Origin: Guadua angustifolia
Taxonomy: Eukaryota; Streptophyta; Magnoliopsida; Poales; Poaceae
Length of the DNA: 64,000 nt
Assembly (NCBI GenBank): GCA_036346375.1
Contig: CM070508.1
Location: 39,576,862-39,640,861 of the forward strand
Direction: 5' to 3'
Part shown: in pieces, positions 8,491-21,389 of the stretch
Position numbering within the stretch: the first letter of the stretch is position 1
How the letters are laid out: every line of letters starts with the position of its first letter
Translations under genes and position numbers: made by a program
Notes under the pieces: model-generated
The model's input: the letters and a program-made list of their open reading frames with translations, nothing else
What the model was told of the DNA's origin: nothing
Database searches by the model: none

Positions 8491-11400
8491 ATGCCGTGTT
8501 GAGGCACTCTGATCTATGGTCGCTGCGAGACTTTATGTGTGCGTAGGATATTGATTTATAATGATTCAGAGTGATCTAAATTAGCCACATTTATTTTAGC
8601 ATTTTAATCCAAGTCAGTTATATTATTTATCACAATTTAAATACCATATTGTATTTATATAGAATAATCAATATTTCTGCATAACAGTGAATCTATGTGG
8701 GTGATTCAACTTGGATTGTATTCTAGAATAAATCCATTATTTTGGTGCAAATTAACTCACATCAATGTTTTTTGTCTCAGCATTATATTTATGGTCTTAT
8801 AGAGCATCCCACAGATCTATATTATGCCATTAGGACATACTACTTGTGATCATAAAAAAATTGTGCAATTGTAAATTTGAAGTCTAATGATCAAAATTAG
8901 TTTTTATGACCCTTTAGCTCCATGTGGATGATCGCTGCCAATTTGTTCATCATAGAGTACAAGCGCCCATCGCGGATTGTGATTAGCATCAAGAACATAC
9001 TTCGATCTAATTGATGGCAAGTAAACAAACGTCGGAATTACTAATTTGAGAGCGCTTTCACAAAAGTTTTAGTGAGGATACTGTCTCTTTATGACAAGTG
9101 GCAGCACCTCCCTCATTCCCCTACTTACTTTTCCTCCAAAATCTATCTTGTCAATATCCTCTTCATCCCGCTTTCCTCCCCTATTCTCGGCCACACAAAC
9201 TAAAAATAGTTTTTTTTTATTTTTGAATTCCCCAAAGTTTTTCAATAATAAATATTTTTAACCATTTTTTAATGTTCTTTGAGAGGAAACTTTTCAAACC
9301 GAAAGTTTCTTGGCTTGAAAGTTTTCGAATTGAAGGTTTTTTGAGTCAAAACTTTTTGAACCAAAATTTTGTGAGTTGAAACTTTTCAAACAAAATCAAA
9401 AGTTTTGAACCAAAATTATTTGAACTAGAAGTTTTCGAATCAAAAGTTTTAGAACCAAAAGTTTTTTAAATTTCCCATTCTAAAATTTCCCCACTTGAAA
9501 TTTTTCTAATTTGAAATTTTCCAAGTTGAAATTTTCCTAGTCGTAACTTTTTTATTTGAATATTTTTGTGATGAAATTTTTTGAGTTTGAAGTTCCCAAA
9601 TTGAAATTCCTAAGTTGAAAATTCTCTGATTCGAGGTTTTTTGTGCAATTCAAAATTTTTCCAGTTGAAAATTTCTAATTAAAATTTTCAGCATTTGAAA
9701 TTTACCGATTTGAAAATTTTTATGAGTTGATTATTTTCAAGTTGAAATTTCTTGTTTAAAATTTTTCTGTTAGAGAGAAAGAGGTGGGAGGAATAAGTAG
9801 AGAAGTGGGAGTAGGAAAATGTGAAGATAGGTAGTGTAATATCATAGAAAAGACATTTTTGGGGTATGAAAAAAGGGGAATTTCATGTTCTGGGCTGGTT
9901 TGGCCAAGTCCTGGGCTAGGAGGGCAAGTTTTGGACTAGGAAGCCTCTCCCTTACATCTCCCTGTGCACTGTCCTTGCCCCTCCTGTGCTGCCATGGCTA
10001 CTGCCCTAGGAGGTGGACTGGGTTTGGAGGAACTTGGGTAGGAGTAGGATCGAGAGGAAGGCGAGGAACGTCTCAACGGGTCTTCAGGTGCAAGTATAAC
10101 CCTAGGGATTTTGTGGTCGTGTTCCTACTGCATTAGGGTGTAGTTATGGTGATTTTCCTACTGAGTGTAGGTCGAGTTGATTGGTTTTTGGAAGGTGCAG
10201 TGTTGGGCAGATTGCTAGTTCGATCTTTGGGTCGCATTGCGGGGCACCTATGTTTAGTTTTAGAGGATTTGGTCGGTGTGAAAAACATAGATCTTTGTCT
10301 AAAGTTTCATTAGATCACAAGATCGTAAAATTTGGTTTAGCGGTTTAAAAGTTATGACCTGTTGAATCTCGCTATCTAGAAGTTCGTCATTTTTGGAAGC
10401 AATCGTCGTAATCTGTAGATTAGGGATGTGTAATGGATAAATTAAATTATCTCCATATCTAAAAAAAGCTAGATAATTTTCTGTAGATTCCGCAAATATC
10501 ATGGTTTTCTATATTTGGAGTCATAAAAAATATTTACGAAATTGTGAAATTGTTGTCCAGTAAGGCAACAGATTGGTTTTTAGCGCTGAAATCAAGGGGA
10601 TAGATGAATTTATTTAAAATGATGGTTAACTAGAAAATTGTGGGTAATCTTCTATAGTTTTCATAAAGTTTATGGTTTGCTATGTTTGGGCTCTTGAGGT
10701 AGAACTTACGGTCTTTTGACCACCAGGACAGCAAGGGGTTGAACTATCCAGCGAGAGAAAATATTAAAATTGGAGTTGTGCGTGGGTGTAACATCATTAT
10801 GTTTTATGCTTGTACTATAATTCAATGATTTTGAGATGGATGTATCTATTGTAGAAGGTGTGATTTTGGGAGTGGCTTCAACTTCACTCCACTCTATTCC
10901 TTGTGGGTAAAGAGGCAAGTGTGTGGTAGAACAATAAATAGTTGTTTATTCTTACTCTTGATTATCTAAATTTACTCACCATGCTATATCAATATGATGT
11001 CATATGATGATGATGACAAGTACATGAAGCGGATAGCTAATTAGATGAATGGTTATGTTATTGAGTTGTGGACTCATCCAAAGATGACTAATGAGGTAAA
11101 TGTGATGAGTGATTATGTTATTGAGTCATAGACTCATCCAAATATGATTAATATGATGAATGTAAGAAATGGTGTTGGTACTATTGTATTATGTACCTGA
11201 TGCTTTTAGATGTGATAAATGATTATATTATTATTTTATTATGTACTTACTGAGTCATGGACTCACCCTTTCTTTAATGCTTTAGGTGAACATTGAAGGT
11301 GACATACATAGGATAGGAACAGCATCATTGTGTCACTTATCACATTGTATTCACAATAATCTAGTTTTAGTATTCACTCACAAATAAGACAGTGTTTAAC

Positions 11401-11661
11401 CACATTTAACTGATGAAATCATATAGTTGTAATAATGGGCATGTAAACTTAGTTAGTGATCTTTGTTAAGTAGAGATGTGTGTTGGTTAATCAGTTGTTT
11501 ACTTAAACGTGGTTCCAAGCCTTTTTTTATTGTTGTTATTTATATGATTATGCAAATTAATGTTATTGGTGGCTTCGTATTTGTGAAAAATGTTTAGGTA
11601 GTATGCAAAAATTATAGATTAATATTATGGTGAAAGTGTGGAGAATTGTAAATGAAACTAA
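8491..11661. other. Gene-free stretch, TE-derived looking
   Basis: No supported gene lies here. The segment is AT-rich with a degenerate repeat block at 9200-9780 (listed separately). At 9880-10140 it is more GC-balanced, with a short ORF that has no recognisable motif. At 10980-11290 are degenerate copies of a GATGAGTGATTATGTTATTG / TGGACTCATCC unit, a style common in noncoding parts of grass LTR elements. No LTR pair or terminal repeats could be defined. Confidence 0.5.
9200..9780. repeat. Low-complexity degenerate TTGAAATTTT repeat block
   Basis: About 580 bases consist of dozens of imperfect 10-18 base units such as AGTTGAAATTTT, CGAATTGAAGG and AACCAAAATTTT. There is no fixed period and no coding capacity. 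The first half is richer in AAGTTTT and the second half in GAAATTTT units. Confidence 0.75.
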
Positions 11662-11664
11662 TAT

Positions 11665-12055
11665 CACTACTACAAAAAGGCTTATATTAGACCCATCATT
11701 ACTGACGGTTTTAAAAAAACTATCTGTGATAGTTGACCATCACTGGCGGTTTTAGCCAAAAACCATTAGAGATGACTACCATTGATATCACTGACGGTTT
11801 TAAAACCGTCAGCGATGTCAGCATCATCAGAAACTGTTTTAGCCAAGAATCATTAGTGCTAACTACCATTCACATCACTGACAGTTTTTGGCTAAAACCG
11901 TTAGAGATGTGGGCATCATCAACGATGGTTTTTGCTGAGAATCGTCAGTGATGACTACCATTCACATTACTTATGGTTTTTTGGATAAAACATCAGCGAT
12001 GTGAATGGTAGTCATCACTGACGATTCTTGGTTAAAACTGTCTGTGACGAGAATT
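11665..12055. repeat. CACTA-1 left subterminal repeats
   Basis: Multiple direct and inverted copies of TCACTGACGGTTTT and ACCGTCAGCGATG alternate over about 390 bases. In CACTA elements such units are the binding sites for the TnpA-type protein. Several units form small palindromes (for example around 11795-11820). Confidence 0.8.
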
Positions 12056-12059
12056 TCCT

Positions 12060-12367
12060 AGAAATAAGTACAAAGAGCCCTGACCAATTTAATGTTAGGG
12101 TTTCCTGAGTTATTTTTGAGGTGGCTACGATTAAGAGGCGATCTATTGAAACGAGACAGTGAATTTGGAAGAGTGATTATAGATTCTTTTGTTCTTGCTG
12201 ATCTAAGGTTTGTAATTGGATCTAATTGCATTATATTCAAAATCTAGCTTGGCAAAGAGGGAATTGAAGATGGTTTAGATCTAACTTGGTGTAGATTCTT
12301 TTGTTCCTTGTGATCTAAAATAGTAATTGGTTCTAATTGCATTATACTCACGTTGTAGTTACCCAGG
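12060..12367. repeat. Noncoding repeats before CACTA-1 tnp2
   Basis: Near-copies of a unit of about 60-110 bases containing GATTCTTTTGTTCTT-TGATCTAA and TAATTGGTTCTAATTGCATTATA occur here. They continue after the solo LTR (13015-13160), so the LTR landed inside this array. No coding potential was seen. Confidence 0.6.
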
Positions 12368-13002
12368 TGTCGGGGACTGAGGAATCTCTGACAGGTCAAC
12401 ACGCAGTCAACAGGGTCCCCAGCTCGGGACCGAGCAGCGTGGGACTTCGACCACGACCTAAGCCGCACCAATCCCCGCACGACCTCGAGCTTAGGGAGTG
12501 GGGATCCAACTTCGCACGACCTCGACCTTGGCTTGGAGGTGTGCACTCACTCGGCGGTTACCAATACTGGGAATCCCGGAGTTAAGGCGAACGTGGACGT
12601 CCGATTCGGGATGGTTGCAGCACGTCTTCAATGCGCACCATGCACTACTCCGGGAATCTCTCCCGGCCATTTCTGGTAATGGCTAGGATGGGTATAAAAT
12701 CACTTGAAGCAGAACGACATCAACACACAAGCAATAGGCCAATAGACACAACTAGAACGCTCAAGCTCGAGCTGTAATCCACTCTCTGTACTCAAGAATA
12801 GTGAAGCCCTCCACCTCAGGAGAAGACTGGAGTAGAGCTATTACCCTCACGGGGGCACGAACCAGTATAATCCGCCGTGTCTTGCTCGTTGACGCTTCAC
12901 CCCGACCAACATTCGTCCTTCCGCTGAGCGTAGCTCGTTTGGGTTCCCCGTTCACACTAACCCCGTTTCACATCTGCGATCTGGTGATACCGATCATCGA
13001 CA
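12368..13002 (+). mobile_element. Gypsy-type solo LTR inside CACTA-1
   Basis: This 635-bp block begins TGTCGGGGACTG and ends ATCATCGACA, the classic TGTCGGGG...CGACA ends of grass gypsy LTRs. The flanks are CCAGG (12363-12367) and CCACG (13003-13007), a 5-bp target duplication with one mismatch. GGGTATAAAATCAC near 12690 is a likely TATA box. No internal element sequence accompanies it, so it is a solo LTR left by recombination. Confidence 0.8.
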
Positions 13003-13263
13003 CCACGTAAAGAGAGAATTGAAGATGCTAAGTTCAAATGTAGCTTACATAAAGATCCATTTGTTCTTTGTGATCTAAAAAGCTAGGTTGGTAAGTATAA
13101 ATGTAGCTTATATGTATATTGTAGATCCATTTGTTCTTTAGATCTAGCATAGTTTATGATTTGGGGTAGGGTTTAGCTTATTAATTTGTGCTCCAATTTA
13201 AGAATGTATGTATGCTCCTAGTATACTTCATTATTTAACACTTATTGTTATATACGTAGTGTA

Positions 13264-16200
13264 TGGACCGAAGCTAGATGTATGCTGCAAACCGTATTAG
13301 TGCCGAGTACATTAATAGCATCTCTACTTTTAGAAAAGCTGTAAGGAGAATATACTTAATAAGGGGGTCCAATTTATGTCTTGTCTATACATTGACTGTG
13401 ATAATCTGAGGATGTTTGGCAACTCAGCCCAGATTAAACCACACTTGATTCTACGGGGTTACAAAAGGAGTATACATGTTGGACCAGTCATAGTGAAGAG
13501 CAGATTATACAAGAAGCAAACTATACTAACATCGCCAACGAAGTCAATGATATACTAGATGATATCGATTGTGCTTCCAATGAGGACATGCTGCACGATG
13601 AGAATCTGCATTAGATGCTACACATTGCAGTAGGGAACCACGATGAGAGAGAGCATGGTAAATTCCGAGGCTTAATGGATGTCTTGTGGAAATTTTGTTC
13701 CTAGGCTGCAAATTGGAATACACAAGATTGTCATCCGTGCTTGAATTGCTGAAATTGAAGGCATGCAATGGTTGGTCCAACAAGAGTTTCACGGCGATGT
13801 TATGTATATTAATGAACATGCTTTTGGAGGGAAATGAGTTGCTGACAACAACCTACGAAAACAAGAAGGTTCTTTGTCCCTTAGGAACGGAAGTAGAAAG
13901 AATACATGCATATCCGAATGACTGTATCCTCTACCGTAAAGAGTACTCAGACTTGCATGTATCTCCAGTGTGCAACACATCTCGATACAAGTATAAGAAT
14001 CAACTAGACGATGACGGTGAGGGTATCGAGGTGAAAAAAGGATCTCCTTCTAAGGTGGTATGGTATCTGCTTGTAGTTCCTTGTTTGAAACATTTATATG
14101 CCAACCCAAGGGAGGCAAAATTGTTGCATTGGCACTCAGAGGAGCGTAAGAATGATGGAATACTAAGACACCCTACTGATTCTTTCTAGTGAAGAAACAT
14201 CAATAGGAGGTTTGCAGAATTTGGTAGGAACCAAGGAATACAAGGTTTGGATTGAGTATAGATGAAATTAATCCTTTTGGCAACATGGGTAGCCGACATA
14301 GCTAGCACTTGACCCGTGAATCTCTATATCTATAATCTTTCTCCTTGATTGTCTATGAAGCGGAGTCCATTTTGTTGTCCATACTTATCTAATGGCCGAG
14401 GCAACCTGGGAATGACATTGATGTGCAACTAGCTATTGGAGATATGCCCTTGAGGCAATCATAATGATGATTGTATCATGTCTTATGTTTATGGAACAAA
14501 TAATTGTTTGTCCTTTGAATAAATATCGATTGGATTAATCAACAAGTGACTTGTTCGTGAAACTTTTTTCATATATTGATATTATTCAAGTTATCCCTAG
14601 TCAGTAATCATATAAGGACACATATGAGTAGACTAGCATATATATTAGTTGATGGCCACGTTTCATAGGTCATAGATATAGAGATATCAAACCAATAATA
14701 TGGATACATGTTATAGAACATGATGTTGGTTATTGACCCTCTATGAGACACTGCGAGAACGTTGTATTCTTTCATGTAATCAGTTGGTCTCATATACAAT
14801 ATGTATGTTATATCCTTCGACTTGAGATTGTCACATGTACTCAAGATGCGTAATGGCTTGCTTTGGGGTCATCAAACGCTACTACGTAACTGGGTAGTTA
14901 TAAAGATGGCTTTCAGGTTTGTCATGAAACGTACTGTGAGACGTGGTCGATCAAGATAGGATTTGCCCCTCCATACAATGGGAGAGATATCTCTAGGCCT
15001 CTCAAGTGATCAAATTCTGAAAAATGCATGGCCATGCTACCCGAGTGAAGAGTTACTCGATGTATTCAGGGAACTCGAATCATGTTATTGCGAAAGAGTG
15101 GTCGAGCCATCCAAACAAGGATAACAACAATTCGCCTTGGGTTTGACCGATATCGTGAGGCAAAAGGAAATGCATATAGGACATTGTTGAGGTTCATCCG
15201 ATCTTTACATGTACTCGGGAGTCGGTAAGTCCTACTAGGGGCCGCTATCGACTATTGGTCAAATGCTCGATGGTCGAGTATGTGGGTGTACCCGATGATT
15301 GAGTAGGAGTATTCAATGATCGATAAGGGTGCTCTAACTATGTCTGAGTGCATGTGAATCTATAGGGTCACACACTTAAGGGGTTGGAATATAGTGGTAC
15401 GGATTGGATCCATCACTAATGGGCTAAGTGGGCTTTGACCTTCAGTTGGGCCCTAATGTAGGGTGCTGCTATAGGGGTTGGGACAACTATTTAAAGAGGG
15501 TTCGCGGTTGCAATCAAAAAGAGATCAAACATCACAGCCACCGAAACCCAAGCCGTCACCACTTGAGCCTTCCCTTTCACACCGGTGCTGGCACACTATC
15601 GCACGGAGTTCCTTTCCCGAACGTGTGGATACCGGTAGAGGTGTTGCTGCTACTGTGACACTGATCGAGACGATCGACCACTACAACTGGAAGTGAACTT
15701 TGTTGATTCGGGTTACATCAACTTCCTTCCGCCGCACTACGCATCTAGTGGTAACGATCCATTATCATATACTTGCATGGCTTCCTGGTTTAGGAGGTAG
15801 AAAAATTTTAATTGTGTGCTAGCGTAGCCTACCCGTATCCCTTCACTAGCACCATTGGTGGAAGACATAGAAACACAATGGTTCCTAGGGTACATGTGTG
15901 GGATACATGCAAATGAGATAACTTCACCATGCACTACCTGTTCTTCTGCACCAAAAATTGTATACATATGTCACCATAGGTTCCTTCGGAGGAATCACCC
16001 ATACCGCAAGATGACGAAACAATTTGTCGGAATGAATGAGGATGATTCAGCTCTAAGGCTATTAAACGGGAAAGTTGTTTATGATATGGTTAAGGATTTG
16101 GATGTTGTGCTTGGAATGGGATGTAAATCGAGGACCCATGAGAGGAGCATATGGAAGAAGAGATCAATATTTTGGGACCTACCTTATTGAGAGCACCTAG

Positions 16201-16575
16201 AAGTTCGCCACTGCATCGACATCATGCGCATAGTGAAGAATGAATGTGATAGCTTGATTGGTCCCTTGCTGAACATTAAGGGCTAAAAAAGGATGGTATC
16301 AACACACAGTTTAACTTGGTCGAGATGGGCATCAGATCTAAGTTAGCACTGAAAGAGACTGATAAAGTCTAAACGTACTGTGAACCTACTTGTCACACTC
16401 TATCCAAGGCTAAGAGAACTGAATTATACCAGTGCTTGTATGGTGTGAAACTTTGGTCTGGTTACTACTCCAACATGAGATTTGTTTTCATGCAAGATTT
16501 GAAATTAACTGGCATGAAGTCTCATGATTGCCATGTGCTGATGATAGAGATGTTCCTTGTTGCAATTTGAAGTAT
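13264..16575 (+). pseudogene. CACTA-1 tnp2 transposase pseudogene
   Basis: It starts ATGGACCGAAGC at 13264, matching the start of the better preserved copy at 28719, but codon 5 is TAG (Trp there). Recognisable pieces are SSVLELLKLKACNGWSNKSF, VLCPLGTEVERIHAYPNDC and PSKVVWYLLVVP (about 13700-14080), the core of the Transposase_21 (PF02992) family. After the solo LTR, HRRFLRRNHPYRK-type and KKRSIFWDLPY segments appear near 15970-16190, followed by RHCIDIM and a broken stretch to about 16575. The protein would cut and join CACTA ends. Many stops and frameshifts make it nonfunctional. The C-terminal part seems missing. Confidence 0.8.
14434..15845 (+). mobile_element. Copia solo LTR (Angela/BARE-like) inside tnp2
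   Basis: The block starts TATTGGAGATATGCCCTTGA and ends with GTGCTAGCGTAGCC-type sequence and TTCA. Its opening and the ACGCATCTAGTGGTAACGAT tract near 15735-15755 are hallmarks I associate with Angela/BARE-type Copia LTRs. CTAGC flanks it at 14429-14433 and 15846-15850, a perfect 5-bp duplication. The first dinucleotide is TA rather than TG. At 1412 bp with no internal region it is a solo LTR. Removing it rejoins the tnp2 reading. Confidence 0.85.
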
Positions 16576-16599
16576 TTTGCCAAAATTTAAACTAGGATA

Positions 16600-17742
16600 T
16601 CAGGAAGGACATGGAATATGAATGTGCACAATTGGCCCAAAATTTAAACTAGGAGAGCCTTTAGTAATAGAAGAGGGCCCATAAGAACTTTCAACAGAAT
16701 ACATTAGATTGCATGATTGGTATATAGAACAATCAAAAAAGCCAACAGCAAGATGCATAACGAGTATCTCGATCATCTTCAAGCACGAGCATCTTTTCAA
16801 CTAGTCGTCGGCGGGCTTCTACACAGTCGAATTCAATGACTTGTTCAACCTCTTCAACCTTGACACCCTCGATGCCATGCTCATGAGATGCCCAACATTC
16901 TAAATATGTGTAATCATGGTCTATACATTCATATAATATTGATAAATGTCATATAACTCCTTGCTTTTGTGTATATAGATACATGATGCTTCAAGCGAGA
17001 AGGAACAAAGAACCGGTGGGTTTCCTCGACCCACACAAAGTCTCGAGGCAAACAATGAATGAACATTCTTGTTACATTGAGGATTACATGATAGAGGCAT
17101 CGCTTGCTCAACGCGATGCAGAGTACATACTTCTACCCTACAACCCGTTGTAAGTGTTGCACTACCTGTTATACTTTGATTTGTACTTTACACGCAACTC
17201 AATGTTAGGTTGAGTAACCATGGCGATATTCCTATGTAGGTTTCACTAGGTTCTAATTGTATTTGAAATAAGAAAAAACCGAGTTAGCTACATTGATTCT
17301 TCATGTAAGGGTAGCTAGGACTTGAGGACTATTGGAAGACTACTCGACAAGTAAACACATTTCCTCCATAGATGACTGTACTATAGCTCAAGGAATGGTT
17401 GAAGCTAAATTTTTTGGAATCACATAGGGTGTTCAAAGTGTATAGACTTCATAGAGTACCACACAAGGACGCATCAAAGTTGAAACACTATTTTTCCTTC
17501 CTGGTAGCTGCTAGTACACAATAATCCTATATCACTCCGTAGTAATGCCCTTGGAATTAAACAATTCTATTTTCGTAGTGCGCCCAGCAGGGACAGGGAA
17601 ATAACCTATGCGCCTTCTACGTTAGCCACAACATGAGAACCCTAGTCAGTACAAAAAAGATCAGCGATGCAACTACACTGAAAAAGGCCATTCTGGAGGC
17701 AATTCCAGAACATTTCTCTAACTTCTTGATGTGTGAGGTCAT
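16600..17742 (+). pseudogene. CACTA-1 TnpA/Ulp1-type gene remnant
   Basis: Pieces align with the second gene of CACTA-2. LGEPLVIEEGP...RLHDWYIEQSKKP (about 16655-16745) matches the GQPLVPPKDLEKL...VHQYYM segment. EFNDLFNLFNLDTLDAML (16830-16880) matches EFCELYMLYRPDALDAAL. VGFLDPHKVS (about 17015-17045) and AEYILLPYNP (17120-17150) match LGFLDPGLVN and TSVLVPYNF. ILEAIPEHFSNFLMCEVI near 17690-17740 is the C-terminal end. This is the Ulp1-protease-like (C48) portion that many plant CACTA elements carry. Stops in all frames make it a pseudogene. Its last bases continue after 21022. Confidence 0.65.
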
Positions 17743-20700
17743 TGTTGGGATCCAAATATGCAAATCTGGACCCTTTGTGTACATTGCACTAGTCTAGAAT
17801 CACGCTAGTACACACAGACTCAACATAGATAAATATCACCATCATACACAGCGGAAACTTAAAAAACGATATCATATATTAAATAATACTTGTAGAATGA
17901 CCTTATGGTGAACTTACGTAACTATGCCTCATAAGGCTAAACAACAAATTAAACTGCAACTGAATAAAGACATAGATAAACCCCTTAGTATACCACAGGA
18001 AACTGACAAGCCTCACACCCTAAACATTCATCTCCTCCTAGTACTCCTCCTTTAGCACTGATGTAGACTTCTCAACTAGTGATGTTGATGTTAGCAAGGG
18101 TGAGTACTTAAAGCACTTAATAAGCTATGCACAAAATGTAATTCTATATAACTACATGCAAGGTTTATTCCAATGAAGTGGCTAACATGGTTATTTTGTA
18201 ATAAAGCAGCATTTGTAAATGAATACAATAAACAGATTAAAAGGCAATAAAACAAATAACATTAATAAATAATTTTACCATTTCTCAAGTAAACCATGTT
18301 TCCAATCCTAAATCAAGTTCTAACCTCCCATGGCAACTTACCATCCATCCCAAGTTTTATTTTCCGAAAATCTAACCCTTGACTGTAATTCCCGAGCATT
18401 GCTCAATACCGCGAGCATGGCTATCCAAATATATTTTACACTCTATAGAGGTTATGCGCTTTACCCACCCAACATGATCACATGTTGGTGCCACGCAATT
18501 AACACACTTCCTTTTGTGTGTTGGTGGAGAGATCATGATAAAACTTTAGAATACTCTGTCTTAACCAAATAAGGTTTTAATACTAAAGGGACTGGTTACC
18601 ACAACAGAGCCCCCCTCTTGCGCCATCTGAGTTGATATGTGAAGAGACTGGTTAACAACTTAGAATTCCCACCACTGTATTACCAAAGCTAAGACATTGC
18701 AAATTAATTAGCCAGATCTATCCCATTCTAGACATTTGGTTTAATGAATGACTGAGGTCCAAGGCTTGCAATGTTAAGTCCTTAAGATGATCGAGACAAG
18801 ACTTCCACATACCCTTTGCCATTTGGCCCACCTTAGCACATTGCCTCTTGCCACTTTCCCCAATCTAAATAATCACCTTCGTAGTTGATTACCAAGCACC
18901 ACGTGTTATGAACAAGTCAACATCGTCATGTGACATCCTCCATCACCACAACTCAATATCATCGTGGGACAACACCCGATACATAAATTCATGAACATAT
19001 TTCATATTCCATTAGTCAAGATTAAATATTGATGATTCAAGTACATGTAATGACATAGCATGGCTAAGCATACTAACACGGTCTAACCATCCCATGTTGA
19101 TTTCAATATTAATCAACTATAGTGAACCAATCTAAGGTGACAAATAAATCATGGCATACAAATGACAAGGTAGGGTATAGATCAAATTAGTAGATTAGAT
19201 AAGTCTCAATTTAATTTGAAAAAGTTATATACATGAAATAGTATGCAATAGGGTAAAACAATGTAAGGATTTTATAACATGGGTTCAACATAATCAAACA
19301 CAACTTGCCTTAGAAAAGCCCTTACTCTGGACCTTAGTCTTGAGTTGATCGATCTTCCTCGGATCCGTCGCACAATGAATGTCTACGTGAAATAAGAGAA
19401 AGCAAAATAAACACCAAAACATAAAGAAAAAAATTCAAAAATCAAATAATATTCACCATTAGATAGATATAAATTTTACAAATTTTTAGAAAATTGAATC
19501 ACCACAATCGGAGCTCGTACGAGGGAGAACAGGCTCTCGAAAGATTCAAAAATCATAAAAAAACCAAAAAATTAGAAAATCAAATGAATAACTAAATTAT
19601 TTTTTATTGAAAAATCACATTTATAATGTTAGCATGATATCATTATGACATCAGCACCGAAGATGTTTCGGTTGAATTATTTTTTAATGGAAAAATCGGA
19701 TTGTGACGTCAGCATGACGTTAGCGAAGCCTTGAACCAATCATAGCATGCCACGTGGTCTACCATGAACGTGTTTCACATCATCTCAGCTGCTGCGCTCA
19801 ACACGCGTTGTGACATGGTTGGTCACAGCGTGCAGTGCAATCCCGTCCGCACAGCTGGAATTAAACGGCATCAGATCTTAGAAATATGCGGCCGCATCTT
19901 AATTTTTATCTGACAGCTAACCTAACCAGTGCAGTTTAATGGTGAAGAACCCACGTCGCACTATTCTAGGTGTTCGCTATAGATTGAATGGTCATTACCT
20001 CTCCCGACGGCGATGGCGGCATAGTGGCGCTCTTCTCGCCAGTCTTGAAGACGAAGGCATCCAAATGGCGGTGCGGTGGTCCTTGACAGCCAAGGAGTGG
20101 CGTATCTGACATGTCTCAGAATGGTGAGTTCGAATCCAGAACCGGTGCGGTGGATGATGGCCTCTCGGTGGTGGATGAAGCGCTTGAATGAACAACAACC
20201 TTTGATGAACTTCCGCGAGCTATCGTGCGCTAACCATGGTGACTCTGGCAAAGATGCACTGATCAAAATACTCGATGGCTGCTGTGAAACCCTTGGGAAC
20301 CACCTGTAGCTTAAATATCCCAAGCGTCTGAGCTCAACATGGCAGAGAAGTTCGGCGCTGCAATAGCGGTGGGCTTCGAGTCCTTATTGGGGATGATGAG
20401 CCACAACGTGCCACGTGTCCTCAACCAACACTTACAAATGCACACATTCACCGTAGAATCTCCACCGAACATGCGTCCCAATCCTTTAGTTACAAACACA
20501 AAAAATCCAAACCACCACGCTCAATCCTAACCACACGATCTGCATCCAACGGCCCGAACACTTAGGGTTTCCTAAACCTCACTAACAAATCTCTGTCCTC
20601 AGATTCAATCCAACGGCTGGCAATGCAGCTTCTAGAAACTAGGCCAAACGGGCTAGTGGTGCAAAGAACTGGGCCACACAGAGATCGGTTTCAGCCCATC

Positions 20701-21021
20701 TACTGTTAATAGTTTTTCCCTAAATTTTTTATTTAAAATAAAACCAAAAAATAAAGTAATTTGTTCAAGCAATAAAAATGTCAAAACAAAATTATATAAA
20801 AATTCTGAAAAATACTGTGAGACATTTGTAACCCAAATAAAATATTTTAGCCAAACTTTATATAAATTTTTCTATAATTAATTAATTTTTCATAAAAGGC
20901 CAAATACACATATTTGATAAATTTCAAATAAATCCAGAAAATCCAAATAAACCAGAAAAATCATACAGTGAATAAATAACATGATAAAATAATATTTTAA
21001 GGTAAATTTTGGGATGTTATA
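17743..21021. mobile_element. 3.28-kb LTR-type insertion in CACTA-1, unclassified
   Basis: It begins TGTTGGGATCC and ends TTTGGGATGTTATA, flanked by perfect GTCAT duplications (17738-17742 and 21022-21026), the mark of an LTR-element insertion. The ends read like TGTAACATCCC...GGGATGTTACA after mutation. No gag-pol was found. Short ORFs around 19960-20530 show no known motif. I saw no repeat of the first few hundred bases at the right end, so it may be one very long solo LTR or a noncoding deletion derivative. Two AT-rich zones lie at 19400-19640 and 20710-21010. Confidence 0.7.
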
Positions 21022-21130
21022 GTCATACATCCAAAAAGCACATTCCATGCTGCCTAATTTGTAAAACTTGAGTATCCTATTGATTAATTTGTGAAACTTG
21101 TGTGAATTTGTGAATTCTAATTGTACATTC

Positions 21131-21360
21131 CATTGGTTAATATAATATTTGTGTTGATTTCTAAAATAGTTGTGTAATCTATGATATAATCAGCTTTTGA
21201 TCTATTGGTTAATATAATATTTGAGTTGATTTTTGAAATGGTTGCGTAATCTATAATATAATCAGCTTCAGATCTATTGGTTAATAACATTTGAGTTGAT
21301 TTCTAAAGTGGATATACAATATGTGATATAATCAGCTTGTGATGTGTGTAATCTGCTTGC
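21131..21360. repeat. Tandem repeats near the CACTA-1 right end
   Basis: Three to four imperfect copies of a unit of about 60-70 bases contain GATCTATTGGTTAATATAAT, GAGTTGATTT and ATAATCAGCTT. They lie just inside the right subterminal region. There is no coding potential. Confidence 0.7.
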
Positions 21361-21389
21361 AATATAATTTGTATAATTTGGTTGTTTCA

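Noticed and set aside
9885..10136. 83-codon ORF in the gene-free stretch
   Set aside because: No recognisable domain, no promoter or polyadenylation context, surrounded by noncoding repeats.
15428..15696. Two overlapping ORFs at the right part of the Copia solo LTR
   Set aside because: They lie wholly inside an LTR in the R/U5-like part, where no protein is expected.
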